Shown: positions 15,507 to 24,927 of the stretch, piece by piece | Layout: each line of letters opens with the position of its first letter | Position numbering within the stretch: the stretch's first letter is position 1 | Assembly (NCBI GenBank): GCA_963582255.1 | Contig: CAUZRD010000013.1 | Span: 1-24,986, forward strand | Origin: CAUZRD01 sp963582255 | GTDB taxonomy: Bacteria; Pseudomonadota; Alphaproteobacteria; Rhizobiales; TMED25 | Length of the DNA: 24,986 bases | Reading direction: 5' to 3' | The notes under the pieces: model-generated | What the model was told of the DNA's origin: nothing | The model's database searches: none | The model's input: only the letters and a program-made list of their open reading frames with translations | Program-made: the position numbers and the translations under genes

Positions 15507-16535
15507 ATGGTCGAACGAGATTTTAAAAATGTATATCGAGCTCCTGCATCGTGCGGTGGAGTGGGTGCTACGCTTCGCGGTGCACGTGAAGCTAGTGGAA
15601 AGACCATGTTGGATGTTGCATCCGAATCGCGCATCCCAGTGGAATATATTCATGCGTTTGAGACTGAGAGCTACCACGTTCTTCCTGGCTGGGCATATGC
15701 GTTGAGTTATGTGCGGACTTACGCGGAATATTTAGGCTTGGATGCCAGCTCCTTTGTTAAGCAGGTGCGAAAGCAAATTGAAATACGCCAGCATCTAGCC
15801 GTACCGGCCGCTCCATCTCGCGGAAATTGGACGTTTGGCCGAATCGCCGCATCCATATCCATTTTACTTGTGGTGGGTCTGATTGCCGGTTGGTATGTGA
15901 TCAAACCCGCTGTCAGTCTGACCACCATCCTTGGGCCCGTACCGACGGACATTAAAGAACTCATCAATAGAACGTTTGTCGCGGTTGATGATTCTGCTAG
16001 TGATATTGAAATTTCCGTTGGCGGAAATGTTGGGAAAGTTGCTAGTGCTGAGGTATCCAGTACACCCCAGGCAATGGCGTACAGTGCGACATTGTTTGAA
16101 AGTCCCACGATTGAAAGCCGGTTATCTGTTGGCCTGATGGCGCAGGATTTGGCACCGATTGGCGGCTCATTGCAGGTAAAATTTGCGCCTTTGCGTGATA
16201 GGCTAGGTCTGGCTAACAAAGTCATTATTGCAACGCATCCACGAGATACCGTTGATCGTTCGTATGCCCGAATAAAAAATGTGATTTTGCGTGCAAAAAC
16301 ATTTGCATGGCTGATTGTTGAAGACTCTTCCGGGCGCAGCTTACTCTCTCAACAGATTGATAAAGGCTCACTCTATCGTCTGCCAACTGGATCGGGTTTT
16401 ACGGTAACCACTAATGATGCTGGTGCGTTCGAGGTATATCTGGAAGGTACACTTGCAGGTATTATGGGGCCGGTTGGCTCGGAGATTACCAAACTGCCGG
16501 TTGATAGGCTGACCGAGCATCGTGCGGACGGTTAA
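15507..16535 (+). CDS. RodZ-like membrane protein with N-terminal HTH and C-terminal DUF4115-type domain
   Basis: The 342-residue protein has a cytosolic helix-turn-helix domain of the HTH_25 type (about 19-90): LRGAREASGKTMLDVASESRIPVEYIHAFE, split by the usual GWAYALSYVRTYAEYLGLD end. A transmembrane segment follows (about 112-131), then a long periplasmic linker and a C-terminal beta domain (about 262-335, AFAWLIVEDSSGRSLLSQ and a VYLEGTLAGIMGPVGSEI ending) like the DUF4115 domain of RodZ. In the family RodZ links MreB to the elongation machinery and sets rod shape, so that is the likely role. Only a weak ribosome site precedes the ATG. It follows ptsP by 185 bases. In related genomes ispG and hisS often follow such a gene; here prfA comes next. 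Confidence 0.82.
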   Translation: MVERDFKNVYRAPASCGGVGATLRGAREASGKTMLDVASESRIPVEYIHAFETESYHVLPGWAYALSYVRTYAEYLGLDASSFVKQVRKQIEIRQHLAVPAAPSRGNWTFGRIAASISILLVVGLIAGWYVIKPAVSLTTILGPVPTDIKELINRTFVAVDDSASDIEISVGGNVGKVASAEVSSTPQAMAYSATLFESPTIESRLSVGLMAQDLAPIGGSLQVKFAPLRDRLGLANKVIIATHPRDTVDRSYARIKNVILRAKTFAWLIVEDSSGRSLLSQQIDKGSLYRLPTGSGFTVTTNDAGAFEVYLEGTLAGIMGPVGSEITKLPVDRLTEHRADG

Positions 16536-16747
16536 CCCTGGTTATACCCATGCGTTTATGTGAATATTCGTGGGCAATAAATTAGCGGGCGGCGACTTCG
16601 CAGATAGTTGCCTCGGCCTAATATTTTCGGGCCAAATTGACGCGCGCTGGATATTCTGCCAACTGACAGATAACTCCTTTGCCGCTTTGGGCTATGCTAT
16701 TGAGTTGGCGTAAATTTTTACCATCAAACTTACCACTTGGAATTTAT

Positions 16748-17827
16748 ATGCTCGATAGGACCAAACTCCAACCGATAGTAGACAGGTTGGAGGTCGTTGA
16801 ACAGGACATGGCAAGAGACGCCAATTCTGGAACCTATGTTCAGTTGTCTAAGGAATATGCGGAAATTGAACCGGTCGCGAAGGCAGCTCAGGCCTTTATA
16901 AACACTCTTGCCGAACGCGATGATCTGAACGCGCTGATAGATGATAGTGCTTCCGATTCAGAGCTGCGTACGATAGCCCGTGAAGAGCTCTCTGAATTGC
17001 GTGATCGGCTTGTGGGAATGGAAGACGAGCTGAAACTTCTTCTGTTGCCGGCAGATGTTGATGATCAAAGAAGTGCTATTTTGGAGGTGCGGGCCGGCAC
17101 TGGAGGTGACGAGGCGGCGCTCTTTGCTGGCGATCTTGCTCGCATGTATATGCGCTATGCGGAAATCCGTGGTTGGAAGAGTGAAGTGATGACCGAAAGT
17201 GAAGGAGAGGTCGGTGGCTACAAGGAGTTTGTTGCCTCTATCACCGGAGCTGGGGTGTATCAGCGCATGAAGTTTGAATCTGGCGTTCATCGTGTTCAGC
17301 GAGTACCACAGACTGAATCAAGCGGACGTATTCACACATCCGCTGCCACTGTCGCAGTGCTTCCCGATGTCGAGGAGGTCGAAGTCACAATCGAGGACAA
17401 AGATCTGCGTGTCGACGTCTTTAGGGCGAGCGGACCTGGAGGACAATCGGTTAATACCACGGATAGCGCTGTGCGCATCACTCATCTGCCGACGGGACTT
17501 GTTGTTTCCCAGCAGGACGAAAAATCCCAACATAAAAATCGAGCTAAAGCGATGAAAGTGCTGCGGGCACGTCTCTATGAGCGTGAGCGCCTACGCCAGA
17601 ACGAGGAGAGAGCGTCCGAACGACGCGGACAAATCGGGTCAGGCGACCGGTCCGAGCGCATTCGCACCTATAATTTTCCGCAAGGGCGGGTCACTGATCA
17701 TCGAATAAATCTCACATTGCACAAGCTTGATCAAATTCTTGAAGGCTCTAGCGTAGATGAATTGGTGGATGCCTTGATATCGGAAGATCAGGCGCGCCGT
17801 CTGGCTGAGGTGGAGGCCAGCAGTTGA
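16748..17827 (+). CDS. prfA: Peptide chain release factor 1
   Basis: RF1 reads UAA and UAG stop codons and triggers peptide release. The 359-residue length fits the family. The codon-recognition tripeptide PxT is P187-Q-T189 in HRVQRVPQTE. The catalytic GGQ is at 231-233 in ASGPGGQSVN, and the usual QDEKSQHKN and FPQGRVTDHRINLT motifs follow. The frame is open further upstream to a TTG at 16679, but those 23 extra codons do not resemble RF1; the ATG at 16748, with GGA about 6-8 bases upstream, gives the family N-terminus. Its stop overlaps the TTG start of prmC, whose product methylates the GGQ glutamine of this protein. Confidence 0.97.
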   Translation: MLDRTKLQPIVDRLEVVEQDMARDANSGTYVQLSKEYAEIEPVAKAAQAFINTLAERDDLNALIDDSASDSELRTIAREELSELRDRLVGMEDELKLLLLPADVDDQRSAILEVRAGTGGDEAALFAGDLARMYMRYAEIRGWKSEVMTESEGEVGGYKEFVASITGAGVYQRMKFESGVHRVQRVPQTESSGRIHTSAATVAVLPDVEEVEVTIEDKDLRVDVFRASGPGGQSVNTTDSAVRITHLPTGLVVSQQDEKSQHKNRAKAMKVLRARLYERERLRQNEERASERRGQIGSGDRSERIRTYNFPQGRVTDHRINLTLHKLDQILEGSSVDELVDALISEDQARRLAEVEASS

Positions 17828-18708
17828 CCTCCGAGATAACGGGGGGTGTCACCGTATCCCAAATATTGAAACAAGCGGTTGCACACCTTAGAAGCGTAGG
17901 TATAGCAGCACCAAAGCTTGATGCTTGGCTGCTGTTTGAGCGTTCCTCCGGCATGGAAAAATCGGAAATTATAGCCCATCCAGAACGCATTGTTGACGGT
18001 AGGGACCAACAGGTATTTCTGTCTCTAGTGGCACGTCGGGCTGCGCGTGAGCCAGTCTCTCGCATTCTGGGAATCCGGGAGTTCTATAGCCGTGATTTTG
18101 AGATTTGCGAAGCAACGCTTGATCCACGTCCAGATACCGAAACTTTGATAGATCAGGCCCTCGCTCTCACGATCAATTCTGGGAGTGATGCTTTGCGTAT
18201 TTGTGATTTTGGCACTGGCTCTGGAATTCTTCTGGTAACGTTGTTGGCTGAGTGGCCGGGCTGCTTAGGTTTTGGCGTCGACATAGATGAAAATGCAGTG
18301 CGTACTGCCAGGTTGAATGCTTGCCGGCATGGTGTGGCTGAACGTGCGCAGTTTTGTGTGGCGGATTGGGATGCGGCTCTTGATGGGTATTTTGATGTCA
18401 TCGTATCAAACCCGCCCTACATTGTCCGTGAGCAAATCGCCCATCTAGCTCCAGAGGTTCGTGAGTACGATCCGCTGCATGCTCTTGATGGCGGACAGGA
18501 TGGACTTGACGCGCACCGTGCCATCATTTCAGCCGCCGCGAGACTGTTACGTCGGGGCGACGGAGTGTTGATCTTTGAGATTGGATCAGATCAGGTTAGT
18601 GATGTTATGGCACTGCTCGGTACTCACGATTTGCAGGTCAATGGTAATGCTGGTATACGGCGTGATCTATCTGGCCGCATTCGCGTCATCACCGCGTGTA
18701 AAGTATAG
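17824..18708 (+). CDS. prmC: Release factor glutamine N5-methyltransferase PrmC
   Basis: PrmC uses SAM to methylate the glutamine of the GGQ motif of release factors. The 294-residue protein has an N-terminal helical domain with AREPVSRILGIREFYSR and LDPRPDTETLID. It then has SAM motif I, DFGTGSG (128-134), the acidic GVDIDENAV loop and the catalytic NPPY (196-199), followed by EVREYDPLHALDGGQDG and IFEIGSDQ. The start is TTG at 17824, whose bases overlap the prfA stop (TTGA). It is supported by GGAGG (17812-17816) 7 bases upstream, inside prfA, and by the lack of a better in-frame start. The overlap implies translational coupling of RF1 and its modifying enzyme. Confidence 0.95.
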   Translation: MTSEITGGVTVSQILKQAVAHLRSVGIAAPKLDAWLLFERSSGMEKSEIIAHPERIVDGRDQQVFLSLVARRAAREPVSRILGIREFYSRDFEICEATLDPRPDTETLIDQALALTINSGSDALRICDFGTGSGILLVTLLAEWPGCLGFGVDIDENAVRTARLNACRHGVAERAQFCVADWDAALDGYFDVIVSNPPYIVREQIAHLAPEVREYDPLHALDGGQDGLDAHRAIISAAARLLRRGDGVLIFEIGSDQVSDVMALLGTHDLQVNGNAGIRRDLSGRIRVITACKV

Positions 18709-18744
18709 TTTCACCGAGTACAGAAATAACTTGGAAACTAAGAT

Positions 18745-18772
18745 TGAACCCGCTAGGGTTCGCGCATATTTT
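18745..18772 (+). terminator. Possible terminator after prmC
   Basis: GAACCC and GGGTTC (18746-18751 and 18756-18761) form a perfect 6-bp stem with a GCTA loop, 38 bases after the prmC stop. A short ATATTTT tract follows 6-7 bases later. The T-tract is short and displaced, so it is a modest candidate. Confidence 0.35.
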
Positions 18773-19032
18773 CAGCTGGGGTGTTTTGCTGGATGCGTCA
18801 TCCTTGGGAGGGGGTGGCGAGATCAGACGAATTTAGCATCGCGTTTAAATGCTTAAGCGTTAAGACACTGTTTGTCCGAAACTGTCACGGCCTTACATAT
18901 GTATAATCGAGAGTAATCTTGATTTTTGCAAACATGTCAGCCGGTCCAGCATTAATGTCGGCGCGCTTAGTGCCGCTTTGCTAGTTAGCAAGGTATAGCG
19001 GTGGAGGGGCGGCGTGGTGACAAGAAGCTCAC

Positions 19033-19067
19033 GAAACGAGAAACCCATTTGAAACGAGAAACCCATT
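19033..19067 (+). repeat. Tandem 17-base direct repeat
   Basis: GAAACGAGAAACCCATT occurs twice with one base between (19033-19049 and 19051-19067), a period of 18. It lies just before the preferred DUF4167 start. If the upstream GTG is used, it would encode a duplicated KRETHL hexapeptide. Confidence 0.85.
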
Positions 19068-19081
19068 CTTGGAATGATTCA

Positions 19082-19717
19082 GTGACAATAAGACAATCAC
19101 AACACGTAAAAAAACCGCGTGGTCGTGGCCGCAAACCGCACAACCCACTTAGTCGAGTCTACGATTCAAGTGGCCCGGATGCAAGAATTCGCGGGTCAGC
19201 CGCTGTTGTCGCTGAAAAATATCTCAACCTGGCAAGAGATGCTCATTCTTCTGGAGATCGTATTGCCACGGAAAGTTATCACCAACATGCAGAGCACTAT
19301 CTGCGTATTGTTGCGGCTGCGCAGGCGCAAATGAGTACGTTGCCGGTTCAGTCGTCAGATCAAGAACACTCTGGCGGCGAAGGTGTTGTTTCCCAGTCTG
19401 CCGAAAATGGTGGAGATGAGCAGAATGTTGCAGAAGGGCGTCCTCGTCATTCGAGGCGGCGTAATGGTGGACGGTCTCAGCAAAGTGATGGGTTGCGTGA
19501 GGGAAATGTATCGACCAATACGCATGGCAACGGTGGTGTGATGGTCAACGAAGATGAAGCTCATACCAACGATGAGCGTGGCAGGGTTGCCGATGTAGAT
19601 AGTAAAAGTGTTGTTGTTGCGGTGGCCAGCGCTGATACAAAGACTAATTCTGTCGATGAATTGGAAGTGGCGACCAATGGCACGCTAGAGTCAAAGCCTG
19701 ATACCGATAACGCCTAA
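19082..19717 (+). CDS. DUF4167 domain protein
   Basis: This alphaproteobacteria-specific family has no established function. The conserved part is at the N-terminus: basic KKPRGRGRK (about 11-19), NPLSRVYDSSGPDARIRG, then a helical AAVVAEKYLNLARDAHSSGD and ESYHQHAEHYLRIVAAAQ. The rest (about 90-211) is hydrophilic, low complexity and probably disordered, as in other members. The basic start suggests nucleic-acid or ribosome association, but that is inference. The GTG at 19082 is preferred because the family pattern starts right there; an in-frame GTG at 19001 would add 27 residues, including a repeat that does not look like the family. The gene follows prfA-prmC, as in many alphaproteobacteria, where clpB often comes next; here a convergent MOSC gene overlaps its last 27 bases. 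Confidence 0.85.
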   Translation: MTIRQSQHVKKPRGRGRKPHNPLSRVYDSSGPDARIRGSAAVVAEKYLNLARDAHSSGDRIATESYHQHAEHYLRIVAAAQAQMSTLPVQSSDQEHSGGEGVVSQSAENGGDEQNVAEGRPRHSRRRNGGRSQQSDGLREGNVSTNTHGNGGVMVNEDEAHTNDERGRVADVDSKSVVVAVASADTKTNSVDELEVATNGTLESKPDTDNA

Positions 19718-20485
19718 TCTGTCCTCAAGGGTCATCCCGGTGTGCAACTTTCCTGAGGTTTTAACCTTGGCGTAAATACCGCAATCTGAATGTCCGAATG
19801 ACTGGGATAGAATCTTCGGAATATTGAGATCGCGAATGCCGGTCTGAAGATTTACCGTGGTCGCGTTGCATCGGACAGTCCGCTTGATACCTTCAAATGC
19901 AACGTCACCGATGTGGAATGTATCCTGGGCAAGATCAAGCTCCTTAAAAGGGTCTAACCCCTCAATATAGATATTACCGCGAAAGCGCATCGGATCGACC
20001 GGCACACCAGCAACACGGGCAATTTCACGCACCGTTTCGAGATTGATAATCGACACGCATTTTGCATCAACATCTGAAAAGTTATGCCCAGGACTAGCAA
20101 CAATGCGAGTTCGCCCTCGGAGAACGTCGCCCATATAGTCGTCAAAAAATGCTTCGATGGTTTTACGCCCGGCAAAATGATCAATTCGCGCATTCACCGC
20201 CATTGCACCAGCATGCCAGATTTCAAGCATTTGTGTGTGCTCGTCAAACCGGGTGTCCAGAAGTGCTAGTTGTTCATGGCGCATCAGCATGATGAACGCG
20301 ATTTTAGGTAGATGGCGTGGATTGGCCTCGTCAAATGCACCCGATCCATTTTCGATTGCGAATGCACGATCCCACGGGAATGCTTGGTTAGGCTGAACGG
20401 AAACCCTTTCGAGGCGCTCTGCCGAAAGCCCTTTCACGGGATACCGAAAAAGAGAGCTGACAAGAGCGGTGTTTGCATAGGCCAT
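19691..20485 (-). CDS. MOSC domain-containing protein (MOCOS/YcbX/mARC-like)
   Basis: The 264-residue protein has the N-terminal MOSC beta-barrel motif VSSLFRYPVKGLSAERLE and the central DPMRFRGNIYIEGLDPFKELD. It then has KRTVRCNATTVNLQTGIRDLNIP with the single conserved cysteine (C206) that binds the molybdenum cofactor in relatives, and ends with GIYAKV-TSGKLHTGMTLEDRLG. Relatives reduce N-hydroxylated compounds or transfer sulfur; no ferredoxin domain is fused here, unlike YcbX, so an outside electron donor would be needed. The ATG at 20485 with AGAGA about 6 bases upstream is preferred over one 10 codons earlier (20515). Its 3' end overlaps the DUF4167 gene tail to tail by 27 bases. Exact function is unknown. 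Confidence 0.85.
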   Translation of the reverse strand: MAYANTALVSSLFRYPVKGLSAERLERVSVQPNQAFPWDRAFAIENGSGAFDEANPRHLPKIAFIMLMRHEQLALLDTRFDEHTQMLEIWHAGAMAVNARIDHFAGRKTIEAFFDDYMGDVLRGRTRIVASPGHNFSDVDAKCVSIINLETVREIARVAGVPVDPMRFRGNIYIEGLDPFKELDLAQDTFHIGDVAFEGIKRTVRCNATTVNLQTGIRDLNIPKILSQSFGHSDCGIYAKVKTSGKLHTGMTLEDRLGVIGIRL

Positions 20486-20729
20486 TGGCGTCTCTTTTAT
20501 CAAGATAATTGTCAATTAGTTTAAAAAAAGCGGATTTCGGCGGCCGTCTACCGGTTGCTCTCAATTTTGAAGCTATATTTTGTAATGGTCAGCCTTTTAT
20601 GGTGATCTCTGATTGATAAAACTCTCAGGCCATGGCGCATCATCCAAGCTTTGGCAATTAATTTTTGGCACAGGCTATTACGCCTAATTGAAAACCCAAG
20701 ATGACTTTACGTGACTGTGCGGTTAGATG

Positions 20730-22484
20730 CTATGGGCGGGCGTCCGCAACAAGCGCTTCGACCGGGGCTTTCCGCCGCGAGATGTCAACTTTATTACGAT
20801 TATTAATAAAGAGCGCAAGTTCATTGCCTTTCAGCTTGCGCCCTTCATCTGTCAACGCGACAGTCAGGGGGTTTTTCCTTTTACCGTTGAAAAGGACTTC
20901 ATAATGAAGATGTGGGCCGGTGGAGGCGCCGGTCGAGCCTACGTAACCAATAATATCTCCCTGACGGACTGTTTTGCCAGCTTTCAAGCCTTTTGAAATT
21001 CGGCTAAGGTGTGCATATGCGGTGTGCAATCCCGACTTATGTTTAATTTTGATATAAGTTCCATATCCACCGTTTGATCCGGCAAATTTAATCACGCCGT
21101 CGCCGGCGGCTAGGATTGGCGTTCCGGTAGGAGCGGCAAAATCGATGCCACCATGCATTTTGCTATATCCAAGAATGGGGTGATGACGCATTCCAAATCT
21201 AGATGAAATCCGGGCGCCATTAATAGGCGTACGCATTAGGGGCTTCTTTGCGCTTATCCCATCTGCATTGTAGTAGTCCGTCACGCCCTTGCTGCCGGTA
21301 AAACTATAATAAGCTCGGGTTACACCCTTGGTGGTGAGAGATGAATAGATTAGCTTCCCCCGGTTTTTAGTATCACTTGGAGAGAAGAATACCTCAAAAA
21401 GGTCACCTGCTTGGATCTCACGTTGAAAGTCGACGTCAAATGAATGCGTGCGGATCATCTGTGCAATCACTGAATCTGGTACGTTCTGCCGGCGAGCGGT
21501 TTCGTAAAGGCTACCTTTGATGCTGGCCAATGCCCTGCGATATTGTGATCCAGAATCCGCCGCCCTCAAATTTTTCTTGGAGACAAACAAGCCATCTCCT
21601 AAGGCCTCAACTTCAAATTCGCCCTCGTCGCTGATCACTATTAGCGACAGGGTAGTTGGATCCCTTCCAATTTCCTCTTGCGTCGTCAATAAAAGTTTCT
21701 GGCCAGTACGTAAACGTTTGGGAGAAAATACCCCTGCCATTGCCCGCACAATTTCCTGGGCCTCTGACATTTTGATCCGATAGGCATGCAAAATGTCAGA
21801 GATCGTATCGCCTTGTGAGATGACTATGGTATGGAGCATTTTGCGCGGGCCGTCTGGGGTAGACGGTGGACTATCAAGAGCATCAAGGTGGGTTGGAGTA
21901 GAAAGGCTGGCAAGCTTCAGGGGAGTAGCTTCCAACTTGATTGTTGAAGTGGGCTTGTTGGGGTTATGGCTGACCCCTTTCCCCGCTGGTAGGCCAATCT
22001 GGGCAGCCTGGGGCACCATGTAAGAGGCGCGTTCGACTGCAGGGCTTGCTCCTTGTTGATGGGCGGGTGTGTTTTTGGATGTAAGGTTTGTAGTCTTTAT
22101 GCCGTGCATGATCGGCATTTCCGGTTGCGATATAGCGTTTTGCATGATGCTGTCGGCAAATACGGGCTCTGTTCTCTCGATATTAAACTCTAATGCAAGT
22201 CCGGTAGGGTAAAAGTTCGCGCTGATAATGGGTGTGAGATTAGAATAGGCGGCTATCCTTGTTGATGGGGTGTCATCAAGCACGACCGACATCAGAGCCG
22301 TTATTCCGATGCCTAGAAGCACTACTCCTCCGGTTAGGCAAGACATCAGCCATGCTCCGCGCCGGTTCTGTAGTAGTGGTGGTCCCGGTATTGCATGCGT
22401 GTGCGACAGGTTCATAGGCCGAATAGTTTCGGCGCGGCGCACATTCCTCGGCACGCAATGGTGATATGTTGATCTCCAAGACAT
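20730..22484 (-). CDS. Membrane-anchored M23 (LytM-type) peptidoglycan endopeptidase with LysM-like region
   Basis: The protein cleaves peptide crosslinks in the cell wall. With the ATG at 22484 it has 584 residues: a transmembrane segment (about 46-68), a long low-complexity periplasmic linker, a LysM/opacity-associated-like segment (about 217-267, ISQGDTISDILHAYRI, LRTGQKLLL) and a C-terminal M23 domain. The zinc ligands are complete: H444 and D448 (MHGGIDF), then H525 and H527 in PHLHYE. The preceding ISSRFGMRHHPILGYSKMH and GNGGYGTY-like strand are typical. The start is uncertain: no ATG has a good ribosome site; a GTG at 22442 behind GAGG, or the ATG at 22415, would also keep the membrane segment. 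An upstream TTG (22583) is unlikely. It stands 244 bases upstream of the MOSC gene. Confidence 0.9.
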   Translation of the reverse strand: MSWRSTYHHCVPRNVRRAETIRPMNLSHTHAIPGPPLLQNRRGAWLMSCLTGGVVLLGIGITALMSVVLDDTPSTRIAAYSNLTPIISANFYPTGLALEFNIERTEPVFADSIMQNAISQPEMPIMHGIKTTNLTSKNTPAHQQGASPAVERASYMVPQAAQIGLPAGKGVSHNPNKPTSTIKLEATPLKLASLSTPTHLDALDSPPSTPDGPRKMLHTIVISQGDTISDILHAYRIKMSEAQEIVRAMAGVFSPKRLRTGQKLLLTTQEEIGRDPTTLSLIVISDEGEFEVEALGDGLFVSKKNLRAADSGSQYRRALASIKGSLYETARRQNVPDSVIAQMIRTHSFDVDFQREIQAGDLFEVFFSPSDTKNRGKLIYSSLTTKGVTRAYYSFTGSKGVTDYYNADGISAKKPLMRTPINGARISSRFGMRHHPILGYSKMHGGIDFAAPTGTPILAAGDGVIKFAGSNGGYGTYIKIKHKSGLHTAYAHLSRISKGLKAGKTVRQGDIIGYVGSTGASTGPHLHYEVLFNGKRKNPLTVALTDEGRKLKGNELALFINNRNKVDISRRKAPVEALVADARP

Positions 22485-22509
22485 TAAGATTAACTTTGAA
22501 ACTGAAAAT

Positions 22510-22525
22510 GTTAGCAGAAAGTTAA
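22510..22525 (-). promoter_or_regulatory. Near-consensus CtrA-like site before the M23 gene
   Basis: On the minus strand TTAA, seven bases, CTAAC lies 26-41 bases before the ATG at 22484. It departs by one base from TTAA-N7-TTAAC. It is a weak prediction. Confidence 0.2.
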
Positions 22526-22590
22526 TATCCAATGAGGGTAGTGATTTTTGGATTAAAAATGGGAAAAATACAGCGATGCGCAATCAGTAG

Positions 22591-22619
22591 TTGACATGCA
22601 AACGTCCTGTTCATATACA
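22591..22619 (+). promoter_or_regulatory. Strong sigma70-type promoter of the rRNA operon
   Basis: TTGACA (22591-22596) and TATACA (22614-22619) are separated by exactly 17 bases, a near-perfect consensus, about 370 bases before 16S. Transcription would begin near 22626. Because the opposite strand carries the M23 gene, this is a divergent promoter region. Confidence 0.8.
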
Positions 22620-22989
22620 CGCCGAGCTTCGCCGCACTTGTTCATGTGCATTTATCTTGCGAAGCACTTGATTGCCATTCCCAAGAGTGGAATGATTGTT
22701 AGCTAAACTTCTAACGAGGTTTGGTTTTATATTGGCGTCTTTGGGGTGACCTTGAGAGGCCATGAGCGTACGTGTTTGCTCATGCTCTTTGAAATTGTAG
22801 AAACGGAAAGAGAAACGTAGGCGGCGATGTCCTGGCGAGCCTGTCTTATTGGCAGGCGACAAGTGACTTCGCGATCCTACGTTTCGGCACTCGTCAATAT
22901 ACGAAGTGAAGAAACATAGTTAAGCGATCAATTCGGTTGGTCAGTGTAGTTTTGCACCGATCAGTCGAATGATACAGAGATCACACTCA
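22620..22989 (+). other. rRNA operon leader with boxA and 5' half of the 16S processing stem
   Basis: TGCTCTTTGAA (22783-22793) matches the boxA antitermination signal. The following 22805-22834 is complementary to 24579-24608 behind 16S: 25 Watson-Crick pairs, 4 wobbles and one mismatch over 30 positions. This forms the long stalk that RNase III normally cuts. A smaller hairpin, GCCTG/CAGGC, lies near 22840-22858. No protein gene is present: an 83-codon frame on the other strand (22611-22862) lies over these RNA elements. Confidence 0.75.
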
Positions 22990-24495
<1,506 letters not shown>

Positions 24496-24510
24496 TTGAG
24501 CCTTCATGGT

Positions 24511-24538
24511 TCTTTTGATCGAGCAATCGATTAAAAGA
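24511..24538 (+). repeat. 12-bp hairpin with GCAA tetraloop in the 16S-tRNA spacer
   Basis: TCTTTTGATCGA and TCGATTAAAAGA pair over 12 positions (one G-U wobble) around a GCAA loop, 20 bases after the 16S end. GNRA loops are stable and often bind proteins or receptors. It lies within the loop closed by the 16S processing stem. Confidence 0.7.
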
Positions 24539-24578
24539 TTTCCCATATCGGCCCATCTAAAGAATATAACTAAAAACG

Positions 24579-24608
24579 CGGGGTATCGCCGTCTTCGTTT
24601 CTCTTTCC
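24579..24608 (+). other. 3' half of the 16S processing stem
   Basis: It is complementary to 22805-22834 in the leader over 30 positions and lies 33 bases before tRNA-Ile. Together the two halves enclose the whole 16S gene, as expected for an RNase III processing stalk. Confidence 0.75.
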
Positions 24609-24640
24609 AGCACGTCGCATTTGGGGTTGGGCGGCTTTTC

Positions 24641-24717
<77 letters not shown>

Positions 24718-24851
24718 ACGTCCGGGATAATTCCCAGCATACACTCCATAAGGTACCGTAAGGTTTGCGGTTGGCAGGGTTTGTCACCGGGTCTAATTTT
24801 GAGATTGACACGATTTTGATTTTTAAGTTTATGAAAATTTCATGTCTCAAC

Positions 24852-24927
24852 GGGGCCATAGCTCAGTTGGGAGAGCGCCTGCTTTGCAAGCAGGAGGTCG
24901 TCGGTTCGATCCCGTCTGGCTCCACCA
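24852..24927 (+). tRNA. tRNA-Ala (TGC)
   Basis: The 76-nt gene has acceptor arms GGGGCCA/TGGCTCC (one G-U), anticodon TGC at 24885-24887 in a CCTGC/GCAGG stem, T-loop GTTCGATC and an encoded CCA. It follows tRNA-Ile by 134 bases; 23S rRNA would be expected beyond the right edge. Confidence 0.98.

Larger units (their letters stand above)
18709..19081. other. 373-base gap before the DUF4167 gene
   Basis: Apart from the hairpin after prmC, this gap holds a perfect TATAAT at 18902-18907 without a good -35 box; the best -35 alternatives are poor matches. It also holds an 8-bp palindrome, GCTTAAGC (near 18851), and a 17-base tandem repeat at 19033-19067. No other gene was recognised. The last 81 bases could be translated in frame with DUF4167 if the GTG at 19001 were used. 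Confidence 0.5.

Noticed and set aside
16679..16747. Longer prfA from a TTG start
   Set aside because: The 23 added codons do not resemble release factor 1, whereas the ATG at 16748 gives the normal N-terminus and has a ribosome site.
22611..22862. 83-codon minus-strand open frame
   Set aside because: It lies across the rRNA leader, boxA and processing stem, which explain the sequence better.
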